From Cinnamomum chago (taxonomy: Eukaryota; Streptophyta; Magnoliopsida; Laurales; Lauraceae): a stretch of DNA of 64,000 nt. Location: positions 35,684,001 to 35,748,000 of the forward strand of contig CP142460.1 of assembly GCA_038049695.1 (NCBI GenBank). Direction: 5' to 3'. Of this stretch, positions 1 to 10,890 are shown one piece after another. Every line of letters starts with the position of its first letter. Within the stretch, counting starts at the first letter, position 1. The position numbers and the translations under genes are program-made. A model generated the notes under the pieces. The model was not told where the DNA came from, did not search any database, and saw only the letters and a program-made list of their open reading frames with translations.

Positions 1-183
1 AAATTGGCTTACATATTGAATGGAATGGATTTAGAGTTTGATGAGGTGATTAGGTAGTTTTATGGATCTTAGTTGAGGTGTTTTTATCCATATATATACT
101 GCTTATCAGGTCCAAGAAGAAAGAAATGGAAAGAGTTCCATTTCAGCCCAGAACAGGGCCTGCTCCCAGTTCCCGCAGGCCAG

Positions 184-286
184 TTGGTCGACCGGGCTGC
201 AGGGGCCGGTCAACCGGGCAAGCAGGGGCAGGTCGACCTGGTAGCAGGGGCAGGTCGACCTGGTAGCAGGCAGGTCGACCGGGCCT
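184..286. repeat. GTCGAC palindrome cluster in LTR L1
   Basis: Five near-copies of GGTCGACC or GGTCAACC, each inside a CCGG/CAGG context and separated by GC-rich spacers such as GGGGCAGG and TGGTAGCAGG. The cluster lies about 1.6-1.7 kb before the LTR end. Similar clusters occur in L2 and in the TR-GAG LTRs, which are otherwise unrelated by eye. Function is unknown. Confidence 0.7.
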
Positions 287-1008
287 CCTGCAGATTTCCT
301 TCTGTGAAGGGATTTTTACCCAATTGTGAAGTGGACTTTGGTGGACTTTTGGATACCCCTTTGTGGACTCATTTGACTTATTATGAGGACGTCTTGAGCC
401 AGCGTTCGTCACTGTTGATCCGGTTGTATCGGGATCTAACCTAGTTCAATCTTGAATGGTATGGGACAATGGGATACTCTTCTTTAAATCTATGCACGAA
501 GATTGTTCGTCCGAGTATCGCGAACCCTAACCCCTTCGTTGACTGAATAGGTTGTGCGATGCTTCAGGGTTGACACTTTACTTAAGATTGGATTGTTTAT
601 TCGCTTTGATTCCGAATGGTACCTTCGGGTACTGTCTTCTACATGTGGTGAGCATGTTCTTTAGTGTCGTTGTTTTACTTTATTGGGGGAGTACTTTGAG
701 AACTTAGATGATGGACTTAGGATCCCCTTTGCTGTTTCGTTTGTTTCGATATTCGTTTGTTCGATATTCGTTTGAAGTGTTGTGGCTAGGGAGTTTGATT
801 GTCAGGCTTAAAGAGGACTACTATTGGTATTTGTTTGGAGTTTGATTTGATTTGGAATAAAGTAGTTCTCTATTGGTATTGAATCTTGTTCGCACAAGAG
901 CCTAGCCCTTTACCGATGTTTTAGGATTCTTTGTGTCAGGCACCACTCAGCTGTTAACGTTCAACACAGTTGGGGCACCATCTGTGAGAGGACTGTTACT
1001 ATCCTCAG

Positions 1009-1221
1009 GTTGTTTGATCCTCAAAGCGAGATAGAGCCAGAGCTCACGGAGCCCGAGCTACTTGAGATGAGAGTTGTTTGTTCCTCGAGTTGTTTGTTCC
1101 TCTAAGCAAGATAGAGCCAGAGCTAACGGAGCCCGAGCTACTTGAGCTAAGGGTTGTTTGTTCCTCGCAGCGAGATAGTGCCAGAGCTCACGGAGCCTGG
1201 GTACTTGAGCTACGGGTTGTT
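1009..1221. repeat. Tandem repeat, about 64-bp unit, three copies
   Basis: Units begin GTTGTTTG(A/T)TCCTC and run through GAGATAG(A/T)GCCAGAGCT and CGGAGCC to CTTGAG. Starts are at 1009, 1088 and 1153, with a 15-bp partial copy at 1073-1087 and a trailing start at 1216. The array is internal to LTR L1 and has no credible open frame. Confidence 0.8.
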
Positions 1222-1898
1222 TGGATATTGGATATGGGTTTTTATCCCATTTGATGATATATATTGGCATATGTGGACCGCCTACTTTGATTGTTTCTTT
1301 ATGATTCGAATGCACGACATCTCTTACAATCAGAGTGCTATGCATATCTTATAATCATGTTTATCATTCATTCTCTTTAGTACTGCATATCTATGGTGAT
1401 TTATATATCTATCTTCTTGCCAGCCATTGTGTTGATGATGCTACTCTTGGTGCATAGGTACCGGGTACATCTCCTTTTGGGGAAGTGGAGGCGTCGCTTC
1501 AGGCAGTTTAGCCTGATGGTGAGTACAAGTTGTGTGTCGACGGTATTGTCGTCATGACCAGCACACGAGTACCTTTATACTTTGGTTAGTTCGTATTTAT
1601 TCTCTTTTGGCTTAGGTTTTGTTAGAAGCCATTAATTAATATACTTTTGTTATCTTTTGCTAAACTGAAACTATAGAAAAGAAAGATGTGCATACTCTGA
1701 AATGTTATATTGTACCATCTGTTTAATTATGATGTTCCGCTGTGTTTTACGGTTACCGAGGAAATATTTATACCTCACCGCGGACTTACGATCCTATGGG
1801 ACATGATTAGGGCAAGTTACATTTGATTAATGTTGGAAAAAGTTTTAATTGGCCCTAATCTCACGCATAACCCCGGTTTCACTTTTGGGGGCGTGACA

Positions 1899-2489
1899 CT
1901 AGGCAACCTTCAAGCAAACCCTCCTTCAATGAAAAAGTAGCTAGAAAGAGTAAAGTGGAAAAGGGCTCTCCTTTTTATAGAAAGTGAAGGTGGGTCCCAC
2001 AACTTAACATGGCTAATTGGGTTTAAAACATGAATTTCTGGGCTTCGGATGAACTCGACGAAGAAGGAAGAAATGATCGTCAAAATTTCTAGTTTTAAAA
2101 AAGTATATATTTCACGGGTTTTGGAGATATTGAAAATAGTGTCCAGATTTTGATGTAAAAAGACTATTTTGCCCCTAACATTAGAAAAGTAGGGTTTTGG
2201 GGTCTCGAACGAAGACGAAGTAAATACGAAAGTTGCAAAGATTAACAAGATAAGTAAAACGAGGCTAAAACAAGAATTATCGGAAATTTCGAATAATCTC
2301 CCAATCATGCGCAAAGTCAGTAAAAGAACCCCCAAAGGGTCCCACTAATCACAAAGGCACTAAAAATTCCCCAAAGCTATAATAAAAGCTATTCTAATCC
2401 CAACTTAAATCAAAATCCACTAATCACACTTAGAACTAAAATACAACTCAATTAACGCTAATCGAGGTCACTCGGGTCGGGGTCTTACA
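1899..2489 (-). mobile_element. T-family LTR fragment (T8), 5' part
   Basis: Ends on the plus strand in GGGTCGGGGTCTTACA, which is the reverse complement of the T-family start TGTAAGACCCCGACC. Its internal sequence (GAACTCGACGAAGAAGGAAG, then CCAATC and GGGTTTTGG blocks) matches T2 at 38700-39151 and T5 at 57350-57640. A TATA-like CTATAAAAAG lies on the minus strand at 1971-1980. The rest of this LTR is cut off by L1. It separates the Tat element's antisense gene from whatever lies further left. The right-hand flank GGGGA (2490-2494) is its expected TSD. Confidence 0.7.
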
Positions 2490-3952
2490 GGGGATGCTGA
2501 CGAGCCTCCCGAAAAGAGGAGCCGAGAGGAAGAGACCGTTAATGAAGGTATGATTCCTCCTCTTTCCTTTCTGTTTCTTTTCGCTGAGATTTCTTGTTTT
2601 TTATTTTCTTTCTCTCATTTTTCAGTGGGAGATGATGATTTGGTGATGACTGAGGTTCCGGCCGATAAGTAGTGACGGATTCGATTGCGGCATCTGAAGA
2701 AGAACTGAGGGACTCTGGAGTGATTCCAGAATCTTCACCTGGTATGACTTCTTTGCATTTTCTTTTTTTTTTTTTGTCTATGTTGTCATTTGCTAACATG
2801 TTGCTTGTTTTTTTGTCAGCTGACTTTGCACAGGATTCTGACGATTTTGAGCCAGCTATGGACGCGACCTTTGACGATGCTTCGGATGAACTCATAGAGG
2901 CAGAAAGTATTCCGCCGATCATCGAAGAAGGTATTTATAGCAATAAGCCTGATGATAATGATTTTTTTTCATCAGGATCATATTCATACCTTCTTTGTTT
3001 TGTTTTGCTGGCAGGTTGTGAAGTAACATGAGAAGTTCCCCCATCTTTCTCAGGGCCAGAGCAGGGGATGCCTGCAGTTGAACCAGGAGTAGGGACTTCT
3101 TCTTCCAGTTTCAATGCGGCATGGCTGAAATTTTCTGAGCAGATTCCTTCGCCAGTGTCTCCGATTAAAAAGAGTTTAATGATCACTCCTCCAACAGGGC
3201 ATGACACGGGCAGTCGGCCAATGGAAAAGGGCGAGCCTTCATCCGGGCTATCTCTTCAGTATGTAAAGAAAGTGTTAAAGAGCGTTTTGAACTCATGGAT
3301 CAAAACTCTTTCTTCTGGCCATTTAGAAGCTGATTTTGGTATGATCAAGTATGTACAGGGCATCCTTGCTGATAGCGAAGAGGTCGGTTTGGACATTGCA
3401 AGTGCAAAGGCTTTTGTTGATGAAGTCATAGCTCTAGGCAACAAGTGGAATGTGACCAAGAGCTTCCCGAGCGGTGACTTTTTCAATGAGATGTTTTTGA
3501 AGCCTTCTGGTGAGGTCAAGTCTGAACTGAACGAGATCTCGCGGACTCGGAAGTAATTTGTTCAAGAGATGAATGTCACCGAGTTGGCCATCCTTGAGCT
3601 AACAGAAGACCTGCGTCATCTTGATAGGGAGGTCGTTGAGACCAGGCATCGTCTTGAGTTATTGGAGGAACAAGCTGCTGCCAAATGGGTCGCCATTGTG
3701 GAAGCTCGTGTTAGAGAAGGGACTCTAATTCGCCAGGTCGAGGAGGCTGAGAGAAATCTTCGGAGGAAGACTCAAGAGTATGAGCAATGGAAGATTATTT
3801 AGGAAGAACTTCCCCGTGCTGCAGATGGGTCGCGACGTTTTGCCGCGTTTTATGGAAAGATTTTGAAGAAATGTGGCCTGAAAGATTTAGAAGCTAAGGC
3901 CAAGAGTCTGCTTGAGGAGTTGAATCTTTGGTTGAATACCATGTTAGACTAA
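2490..3952 (+). pseudogene. Antisense PMD-like gene remnant carried by the Tat element
   Basis: Runs opposite to the Tat element, between its pol and the expected 3' LTR. It starts with an acidic, low-complexity segment (DADEPPEKRSREEE type), then three intron-like gaps with GT...AG ends and pyrimidine-rich 3' sides at about 2548-2625, 2742-2819 and 2931-3014. After these come a helical segment (around 3240-3500, with AKAFVDEVIALGNKW) and a long heptad-rich coiled coil (about 3570-3800, LEEQAAAKWVAIVEARVREG). This layout resembles the C-terminal half of plant mobile domain (PMD) / aminotransferase-like proteins, which are known as extra antisense ORFs in Tat elements. The N-terminal PMD part is not in view; T8 ends exactly where this gene begins. 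It is decayed. The family call is inference from architecture. It could be another coiled-coil plant protein. Confidence 0.5.
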
Positions 3953-4109
3953 GCTCCTGATTTGTAATAAATTCTTTTTATTCTTCTCTTTTTGGTACCT
4001 CCATGTAAAAAACATTTTTGGCACTTTATATACCTTTACTCAAATTCTTTTTTTTTTTTATGAAAATAAGCAAAAGTTGGTTGAGGATATTTGTTTGAAA
4101 ATTTGACCA
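3953..4109. other. 3' flank of the antisense gene
   Basis: AT-rich stretch with TTGTAATAAATTC and poly-T runs. It is plausible as the 3' untranslated end and polyadenylation region of the antisense gene at 2490-3952. No other feature is seen. Confidence 0.35.
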
Positions 4110-4775
4110 AAAGGTTGTCATTTTGTGAAAAGCTTTTTGTCAAAGGGTTGTTTTGGGCATGAAAGCCAGATTTTGTGGCAAAAGATTGGTTTTTTTTTTG
4201 ATAGCTTAAAAGCTGGATTTTGAGATGGCGTGGGAGCCAAATTTGTTAGTGGCATGGAAGCCAAAGTTTTTGAGATGGCATGAAAGCCGAATTTTTGAGA
4301 TGGCATGAAAGCCGTTTTTTTGAGGTGGCATGAAAGCCTTTTTTATATTTTATTTTTGAGATGGCATGAAAGCTGGGTTTTGTTTGAGATGGCATGAAAG
4401 TCGAATTTTGAATTGGCATGAGAGCCAGGTTTTGTGGCATGGGAGCCGATTTTTGAATTGGCATGAGAGCCAGGTTTTGTGGCGTAGGAGCCGATTTTGT
4501 TTGTTGGTGTGAAAGCCGAAATTTTGGGATGGCATGGAAGCCGAAATTTTGTGGCGTAAAAGGCGGATTTTTGAAAACCAAGTTTTGTTTTGTTAGAATG
4601 AAAGCCAAATTTTAGATTTTTGGCGTAAAAGACGGGTTTTTGGATTTTTTTGGAATAAAAGCTGAAATTCTGTTTTTGGCATAAAAGCCGATTTTGGTTT
4701 TGGCGTGAAAGCCGATTTTTGTTTTTTTGGTGTAGAAGCCGATTTTTTTTGGCACAAAAACCAGGTTTTGGTTTT
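4110..4775. repeat. Degenerate tandem array 1 (GGCATGAAAGCCG type)
   Basis: About two dozen imperfect units of 20-40 bp with the core GGCATGAAAGCC or GGCGTGAAAGCCG followed by a T-rich spacer (AATTTTTGAGAT, ATTTTTGTTT). The core is a small inverted repeat (GGC...GCC). The array lies in the Tat element between integrase and the antisense gene. Minus-strand open frames here (PSQ, FMP, CHL repeats) are by-products of the repeat. A related short array occurs in the Tat 5' LTR at 21548-21640. Confidence 0.8.
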
Positions 4776-4799
4776 CAAAAAAATGCAAGTATAGACTAA

Positions 4800-5265
4800 A
4801 AGTTGCCTCCCTGATGAATGGTATTGCTAGTATCGATGGAATGTCGCCTCCTTGCTCATTCGGTTTGCAAGTATCGATGGAATGTCGCCTCCTTGTGAAT
4901 TGGGGTGCAAGTATCGACTGAACGTTGCTTCCTTGATTTTTTCAAAAAATTTGGTTTTGTGGGTATCGAATGAATGTCGCTTCCCCACGATTTTTGAAAT
5001 TTGAGGTTTTTTTTTTTTTTTTTTTTGAAAATTTGGGTTGTGGATATTAACTGGAATGTTGCGTCTCCACGATTTTTGAAGTTTGAAAATTTGGGTTGTG
5101 GATATCAACTGAAATGTCGCGTCTCCACGATTTTTGAAATTTTGCAAGTATCGACAAGGTGTTGTTTCCTTGCGGTTTTGAAGTTTTGGAAGTATCGAAT
5201 GGGGTTCGCATCATTTCGATTTTTGGGCATTGCGACTATCAACTGAGTGTCGCTTTTCCGTGGTT
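4800..5265. repeat. Degenerate tandem array 2 (AGTATCGA...TGTCGC type)
   Basis: Nine or so units of about 45-65 bp. Each has (A/G)GTATCGA or GGATAT(C/T)AACTG, then AATGTCGC or GTTGC, then TCC(T/C)C or CTCCACGA, and a T-rich spacer. It follows array 1 and precedes the integrase end of the Tat element. Long repeat arrays in the 3' untranslated part are known for Tat/Ogre elements. Confidence 0.75.
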
Positions 5266-5612
5266 TCTTAAAAACTATTTTTTTTGTTTAAAGACACGAG
5301 GGTAGTACATTTTGACTTAAAAAAATTTTTGGTTGTAAAAGTCGGGGTGGACTAGGGTGGAAATTCCTGAGTCCTGATTTTTGTTTCAAACCATGAATTT
5401 TGGGTTCAAGGATCGAAAGTTTTGGTCAAGTCCGGGAAGAGGCTCCTAAATTTGGATTTGATTTTTTTTTTGAACAATGCAACTATGAAAGTGAGCATTG
5501 TTTTGAGTTTTTATTTTAGAAATTTCAACATTAGGATGAAAACTCCAAAAGGAGTGGGTTTGACGAGTAAGTACTTGGAAATAGGCTTTGATCGTGCAGG
5601 CATTGCTCTGAC
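5266..5612. other. Tat spacer, no recognisable feature
   Basis: AT-rich sequence with poly-T runs between tandem array 2 and the integrase C-terminal region. I see no gene or clear repeat. It presumably belongs to the Tat 3' untranslated region, downstream of pol in sense. Confidence 0.4.
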
Positions 5613-6198
5613 CTAGCGGTGTAAGTCTTCAAGGGTAGTCCGCTTCAAGAATTTGCTGTTGATGGGCAGCATACATCTGTCACCCTCCATGTTTAGGAGA
5701 GCATATGCGCCGTTGGAGAAGACTTTGCCGATGACGAATGGTCCCTCCCATTTTGGTTCGAATTTGCCTTTGGACTTGTGGGCAAAAACCATTGGCCTTT
5801 TTACTGCAAAGAACCAAGTCACCCTTTTGATAGGCGCGTTGCCTGACCTTCTTGTCGAAAGATCCTGCCATGCGTGCTTGGTATAGCTCAATGCTTTGTA
5901 AAGCTTCAAGACGTCTTTCATCAAGGTTATCCAGCTCTTGGAGTCTCAATTTGACATTGCTTTCTTGCGTCATGTCATTTTGCAAAGATACCCTTAAGGA
6001 CGGAATTTGTACTTCCAAAGGGACAACAACTTCCCATCCATAGACCAAAGATAATGGTGTGCTATGGGATGGTCCTTGAACGGTGGTTCGATAAGCACAA
6101 AAAGCTTCAGGTAGTTTGTCGCCCCAGTCTCTTTTGTGACTAGAGACCATTTTCTTGAGAATTTTGCAGAGTGTCTTGTTGAAGTCTTCTGCTAGTTC
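5613..6198 (-). pseudogene. Tat integrase, end of core and C-terminal region
   Basis: Minus-strand frames carry KILKKMVSSHKRDWGDKLPE, AFCAYRTTV, STPLSLVYGWE and VVVPLEVQIPS, the end of a Ty3/gypsy integrase core. They are followed by ELYQARMAGSFDKKVR, KGDLVL and KFEPKWEGPFVIGKVFSNGA, the conserved GPF/Y-type C-terminal segment. The reading is typical for the Tat lineage, which ends soon after without a chromodomain. Solo LTR A (6204-7888) lies between this part and the catalytic core. The sequence is broken. Confidence 0.85.
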
Positions 6199-6203
6199 GT
6201 TCG

Positions 6204-7888
6204 TGTTAGATTGTGTTGTCTCAATTCATAAGTTGATGTAATAAATTGATTAATTTCTTTATTTATCAATAAAATCATGCTTTCCTTTCATGAGATGAAT
6301 GGTGTTTATTACTTAATGCACATGACCAATACATATGACATAATGGTTCATGAGATGAACCGGGTCCCATTAGTATATTAGATGTGATATATGTATATGG
6401 ATGAGATCCACATACAGGAGACGTGTGTCACAAATTTTATACTTAAAATATCTTCACAACCAGTGATGAGATTGGGCATCTCATCTGATAAGGTTGCAGC
6501 ACTTTGATCACTATGAGATTGTGTGATTTGTCTCGATCATTAGAATGGAAGATTCCGGATCACGGTGCTGGTACATTGGATGTATTGAAGGACCATGAGA
6601 AACACCTTATGAAATACTGTCTCGATTTAAGTATTGCTCTCATAATTCCCTAGCAATAGGCTCTTAATCCAGAGACATTGATGAACTCAAGTTTCTATCT
6701 ATTCATTTGCTTTGAGTCACCAATGAGTGAGGCCAACTGTAGGTCAACACCTCAGTGTCTTGGGTACGTGGTAGTAGGACTGTGGGAACATAACATGATC
6801 AAGATGGAATCTATCTACATTATCCCCTTGTGCCAATTAATGGATTTATCATTAGTAAGTGCGCACCCATCTTGATTAAGAGTTAATTGGATGGTACTGA
6901 TGATCACTGTGATTAATGGGGCTTAAGGATAATAAGATGTGGATCTAAGATTGGATGAGACAGATTTATTCCAATTGATCCATGGATATTGATAGAGGGG
7001 CCTACTTGTGGAACTGTGGAATTTTAGGGTCTTCATTGTAATTTATTCCTAAGACTGGAGTGCAATTGCATTTATATAGTAGTGTTATTTGTAATTAACT
7101 GTGGGCCCGGATTGCACATGAGATGTGGGGTCGCGTGTCCCAGTTAGAGCCAACTTTCTAAGGAATCCCTAGTGGTCCCCACGCTAGCCCAAGTATTAGA
7201 AAGATTCTATTCTTACTTAAACTCTAACAAGAAGGAATTAGAAACTTACTATTTCTATTTGAAGTGAGACTTCTAATAGTGGTAATAGTAGCATGAGAAG
7301 TTACTAATTTGTATGGAAGTGAGACTTCTTATGCAATTAGTAAGAGAAGTAAGAAAAGGAGGTTGCATGAGGACTATATAAAGGGAAACACCCCTTGGAC
7401 GTCCAACACACACAACCCACGCCCAAGAGCCTCTAGTGCAAGTGTTGCACAACTCTTCTTCTCCTCCTTTTCTCTCTTCTAGTTGCCTTCTAGTTCCTTA
7501 GAGTTTCTAGTAGGTTTTTCTCTTGGAGATCCCACACATCTTCCTGAAGAAAAGAGATATGACAGAGGGTCATAGCGTGGAAGATAACAAGGTCTTGGAG
7601 ATCTCTAATTGCTTTAAGAAGAGTTCTTGTTCTAGTTGATTGTCTTTTCCTCGATTAGAGCACTACCGGGCTCCAAAGGTATAATCTGCTCTCCTCTTGT
7701 GGTAGATTATTTTGTTGCATGTAGTTGCTGATTTCTATCTTCTAGATAGGTTATATTATTGTACATGATTGATGAGAAGGAGGGATTGCATCCTGGATTG
7801 GGTTATAGCCTTCTGGATAGTTGATCCCTGAGTCAAGTGGGTCAAAAAGTTTTGAAAACCTATCCACGAGGCCCACCTACTTCCAACA
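6204..7888 (+). mobile_element. Solo LTR A (1.7-kb family), TSD GTTCG/GCTCG
   Basis: Begins TGTTAGATTG and ends TTCCAACA. It is flanked by GTTCG (6199-6203) and GCTCG (7889-7893), a 5-bp TSD with one mismatch, and it splits the Tat integrase. It matches copies B (8749-10512) and C (19619-21371) throughout. The sense strand is taken from a TATA box, CTATATAAAG, at 7373-7382. Two copies of a GAAGTGAGACTTCT motif lie just upstream of the TATA box. No internal domain remains, so this is a solo LTR. The family is unclassified; TG...CA ends and 5-bp TSD fit either copia or gypsy. Confidence 0.88.
7373..7382 (+). promoter_or_regulatory. TATA box of solo LTR A
   Basis: CTATATAAAG in the expected mid-LTR position, conserved with copy C (20853-20862). 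It sets the sense strand of the family. Confidence 0.6.
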
Positions 7889-7893
7889 GCTCG

Positions 7894-8420
7894 CTGCCGG
7901 ATTGTATGGAGTTGAAGGATAACTTTGGATTTTGTACTTGTCGCAGAACCTGTAGAATATGTGATCCTGGAATTGCGGTCCATTATTATGGATGAATCTT
8001 TTAGGTATGCCGAAGCGATAGATAATGTTGGTGCACAAGAATTGAAGGACTAATGAGGTCTTCATTTCGCTGAGTGCAAATGCTTCATACCACTTGGAGA
8101 AATAATCCGTAGCGGTGAAGATGAAGTGATGACCTTTGCTTGATGAGGGAGAAATAGGACCTATGATGTCCATACCGCAAGCTTCGAAAGGCCATGAGAT
8201 CACTGTAGGATGTAGCCATTCCGGAGGTATGTGGACATAATCTCCATAAATTTGGCATTGTTGGCAGCGTTTTGCAAATTGTATTGCGTCCGCTACCATG
8301 GTAGGCCAATAATAACCTAACCTTTTTATTTGATCGTAGAGCTTAGGATTAGCCCGATGAGCTCCACAAAGACCAGCATTACTTCTTTGAGAGTTTCCTC
8401 AGCTTCTTGTTGCGACAAGC
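7894..8420 (-). pseudogene. Tat integrase, zinc-finger end and catalytic core
   Basis: Minus-strand frame carries FAKRCQQCQIYGD (second half of an HHCC-type finger), then PFEACGMDIIGPIS (first catalytic Asp region), FTATDYFSKWYEAFALSEM, IIYRFGIPKRFIHNNGPQF (region of the second Asp, altered here) and YKIQSYPSTPYNPAA. These are standard Ty3/gypsy integrase landmarks. The core is continued on the other side of solo LTR A. Broken fossil copy. Confidence 0.85.
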
Positions 8421-8743
8421 AGCGTGGAAGTACTTCGTTGAAGGATTTTCTATAAAGCATTTTTGAAGGAATATCCAAATGAAAGTTTGGGGCTCATCTT
8501 TGAAGGCTTACCAGTTCTTTTGGATCTTCAGGTAGGATTCTGAACATAATGTAATCAATGAACGGATCCCTCCAGTCACCAATCGGAGGTTTGAGGATGG
8601 ACATCCGACTTCCAACCACTTGGTGGCATTCAGTAACTGCTTGGTGTGTGTTAAGAGGAGGGAGAATCCTTCTTTCACACACTGGAATTTGCATGTTTTT
8701 CCCTTCTTGGATCGCCATAGATGTGGCGAGTCCAGCTAGGGCA
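8421..8743 (-). pseudogene. Tat RNase H-integrase linker
   Basis: Minus-strand frame with ALAGLATSMAIQEGKNMQIP, followed by GDWRDPFIDYI. This is the usual linker between the second RNase H and the integrase of Tat elements. It continues the RNase H that is interrupted by solo LTR B to the right. Confidence 0.7.
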
Positions 8744-8748
8744 TCTGC

Positions 8749-10512
8749 TGTTGGAAAATAGGTGGGCCATTCAGATAGGTTTCAAAAACTTTTGACCCAC
8801 TTGATGCAGGGATCAACTATCTAGAAGGCAACAAACCCAATCCAGGATGTAATCCCTCAAACTCATAAACCATGTACAACAATATATCTTATCTAGAAGA
8901 TAGAAAAACAACACCTAAACATGCAACCACGAAATCTACAACATACAAGGATGTAGATTATACCTTTGGAGCTTTGTAGTGCTCTAATGGAGACTTTGAG
9001 TTCTTTCTTTGATGATGAACACCTTCACTAATCAAATCCGAATCTCCAACACCTTTTGATCTTCCACGCTATGACCCGTATCAGATTCTTTTTTCTCAAG
9101 AAGATGGTGGAATCTCCAAGAGAAAAACCCTAAAGGAAACTAGAAGAGAAACTAGAAGAGGGAGAGGAAGAGAGGTGTACAACTCTTGCACACTTGAATG
9201 GGCTGGGCGTGAATCACTATATGGAGTAACATTAGGGACGTCCAAGCCTCCTCTCTCTCCTTTTATAACACTTGAGCAACCTCCTCTTACTAATTGAAAT
9301 AGAAGTCTTACTTCCATAACAATTAGTTGCTTACCAAATCACAATTAGAAGTCTTACTTCAAATATGATTAGTAACTTCCTCTTTTACTAATTAAAATAG
9401 AAGTCTCACTTCCATTAATAATTAGTAACTTACTATTACCACTATTAGAAGTCTCACTTCAAATAGAAATAGTAACTTTCTATTTCCTTTTAGAGTTCTA
9501 CTATTAATTAGTATCTTTCTAATAATTTGGGCTAGCGTGGGGACCACTAGGGATTCCTTAGAAAGCTGACTCCAACTGGGACACGCGACCCCACATCTCA
9601 TGTACAATCCGGGCCCACAATTAATTGCAAATAACACCACTATATAAATGCAATTGCACTCCAGTCTTAGGAATAAATTACAATGAAGACCCTAAACTTC
9701 CACATTACCACAAGTAGGCCCCTCCATCTATATCCATGGATCAATTGGACCTGTCCACCAAATTAGATCCATATCTTATTATCCTTGAACCCCAATTAAT
9801 TATAATGATCATTTGGTACCGATCCAATTAACTCTTAATTGGAATGGGTGCGCACTTACCAATGATAAATCCATTAATTGGCACAAGGGAATATTAAAGA
9901 TGGATTCCATCTTGACCATTGAATGTCCCCACAGCTCTACTACCATGTACCCAAATCACCGAGGTGTTGACCTACAATTGACCTCACTCATTGGTGACTC
10001 AAAGCAAATGAATAGATAGAAACTTGAGTTCATTAATGTCTCAGGATTATGAGCCTATTGCTAGGGAATTATGAAAGCAAACCTTAAATTTAAGACAGTG
10101 TATATAAGGTGCTTCTCATGGTCCTTAAATAGATCCAATGTACCAGCACCATGATCCAGAATCTTACATTTCGATGATCGAGACAAATCACACTATCTCA
10201 TAGTGATCAAAGTGTTGCAACCTTGTCAGATGAGATGCCCAATCTCATCACTGGTTGTGAAAATATTTAAGTATAAGATTTGCAATACATGTCTCTTGTA
10301 TGTGGGTCTCATCCATACACATGTATTACATCTAGTATACTTATGGACTCCGGTTCATCTCATGAACCATTATGTCATTCGTATTAGTTATGTGCAAACA
10401 AGTAATAAAACACCATTCATCTCATGAAAGGAAAACAACAATATATATTGATAAATAAAGAAATTAATCAATTTATTCATCATATACTGGTATTGAGACC
10501 ATAAAACTAACA
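8749..10512 (-). mobile_element. Solo LTR B (1.7-kb family), TSD TCTGC
   Basis: On the plus strand it begins TGTTGGAAAATAGG and ends AAAACTAACA. A perfect 5-bp TSD, TCTGC, lies at 8744-8748 and 10513-10517, inside the Tat second RNase H. It is the reverse complement of copies A and C. A TATA-like GTTATAAAAGG lies on the minus strand near 9259-9269. Four GAAGT(C/G)(T/A)(C/T)ACTTC-type motifs lie upstream of it at 9300-9470. No internal region is left. Confidence 0.9.
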
Positions 10513-10517
10513 TCTGC

Positions 10518-10890
10518 ACGGATGTTTTCACCTCTGGGGATATGGGTGATGTGACATATGTCGAACTTTTGTCGAAGCAATTGCGCCTTGTTGTAGTAAG
10601 GCAACAGATCAGGCTTCCTGACTTCAAATTTTTGATTCATTAGGTTGATGATCAGTTGAGAGTCCCCAAAAGCTTCTAGCATGGTGATGCCAGATTCGAG
10701 GGCGAGTTCCAATCCGACAATCAGGGCTTGGTATTTAGCTGCGTTGTTTGAACATGGTTCCAGTAGCGAGAAAGCGTGTGGGATCATGTATTTGTCGGGA
10801 CTGACAAAGAGGATGCCAATTCTTGATATTTGCTTTCCTTTTTCATTTGTCCTGGTTGCGCAGTCAAAGTACATGTCCTAGGAAGCATTT
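10518..10890 (-). pseudogene. Tat second (archaeal-type) RNase H
   Basis: Minus-strand frame shows MYFDCATR, GILFVSPDK, CSNNAAKYQALIVGLELAL, GDSQLIINLMNQKFE and ITHIPRGENIRAD. These match the order of a plant-type/archaeal-type RNase H: first-strand Asp region, the AxYxALIxGLE helix, GDSQL, and the final N-AD. A second RNase H after the original one is diagnostic for Tat/Ogre Ty3/gypsy elements. Solo LTR B lies directly after the NIRAD segment. Decayed. Confidence 0.88.

Larger units (their letters stand above)
1..1898 (+). mobile_element. LTR remnant L1 (Ty3/gypsy-like), right end
   Basis: Long non-coding stretch that ends in GGGGGCGTGACA, the terminal form also seen at the right end of the G1 LTR (42081). 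The ending on this strand suggests plus orientation. The left end is outside the window. No primer site follows, because the sequence at 1899 enters a T-family LTR in the other orientation. L1 therefore appears to have inserted into that LTR, and its left flank should repeat CTAGG (1899-1903). The family is unrecognised beyond gypsy-like. The LTR carries a palindrome cluster (184-286) and a short tandem repeat (1009-1221). Confidence 0.55.

Noticed and set aside
73-444. Frame over the L1 palindromes as a small gene
   Set aside because: It is explained by a GC-rich repeat in an LTR that lacks stops by composition.
4118-4778. Minus-strand open frames with PSQ/FMP repeats as genes
   Set aside because: They come from the tandem array and have no domain, no start context and extreme composition.
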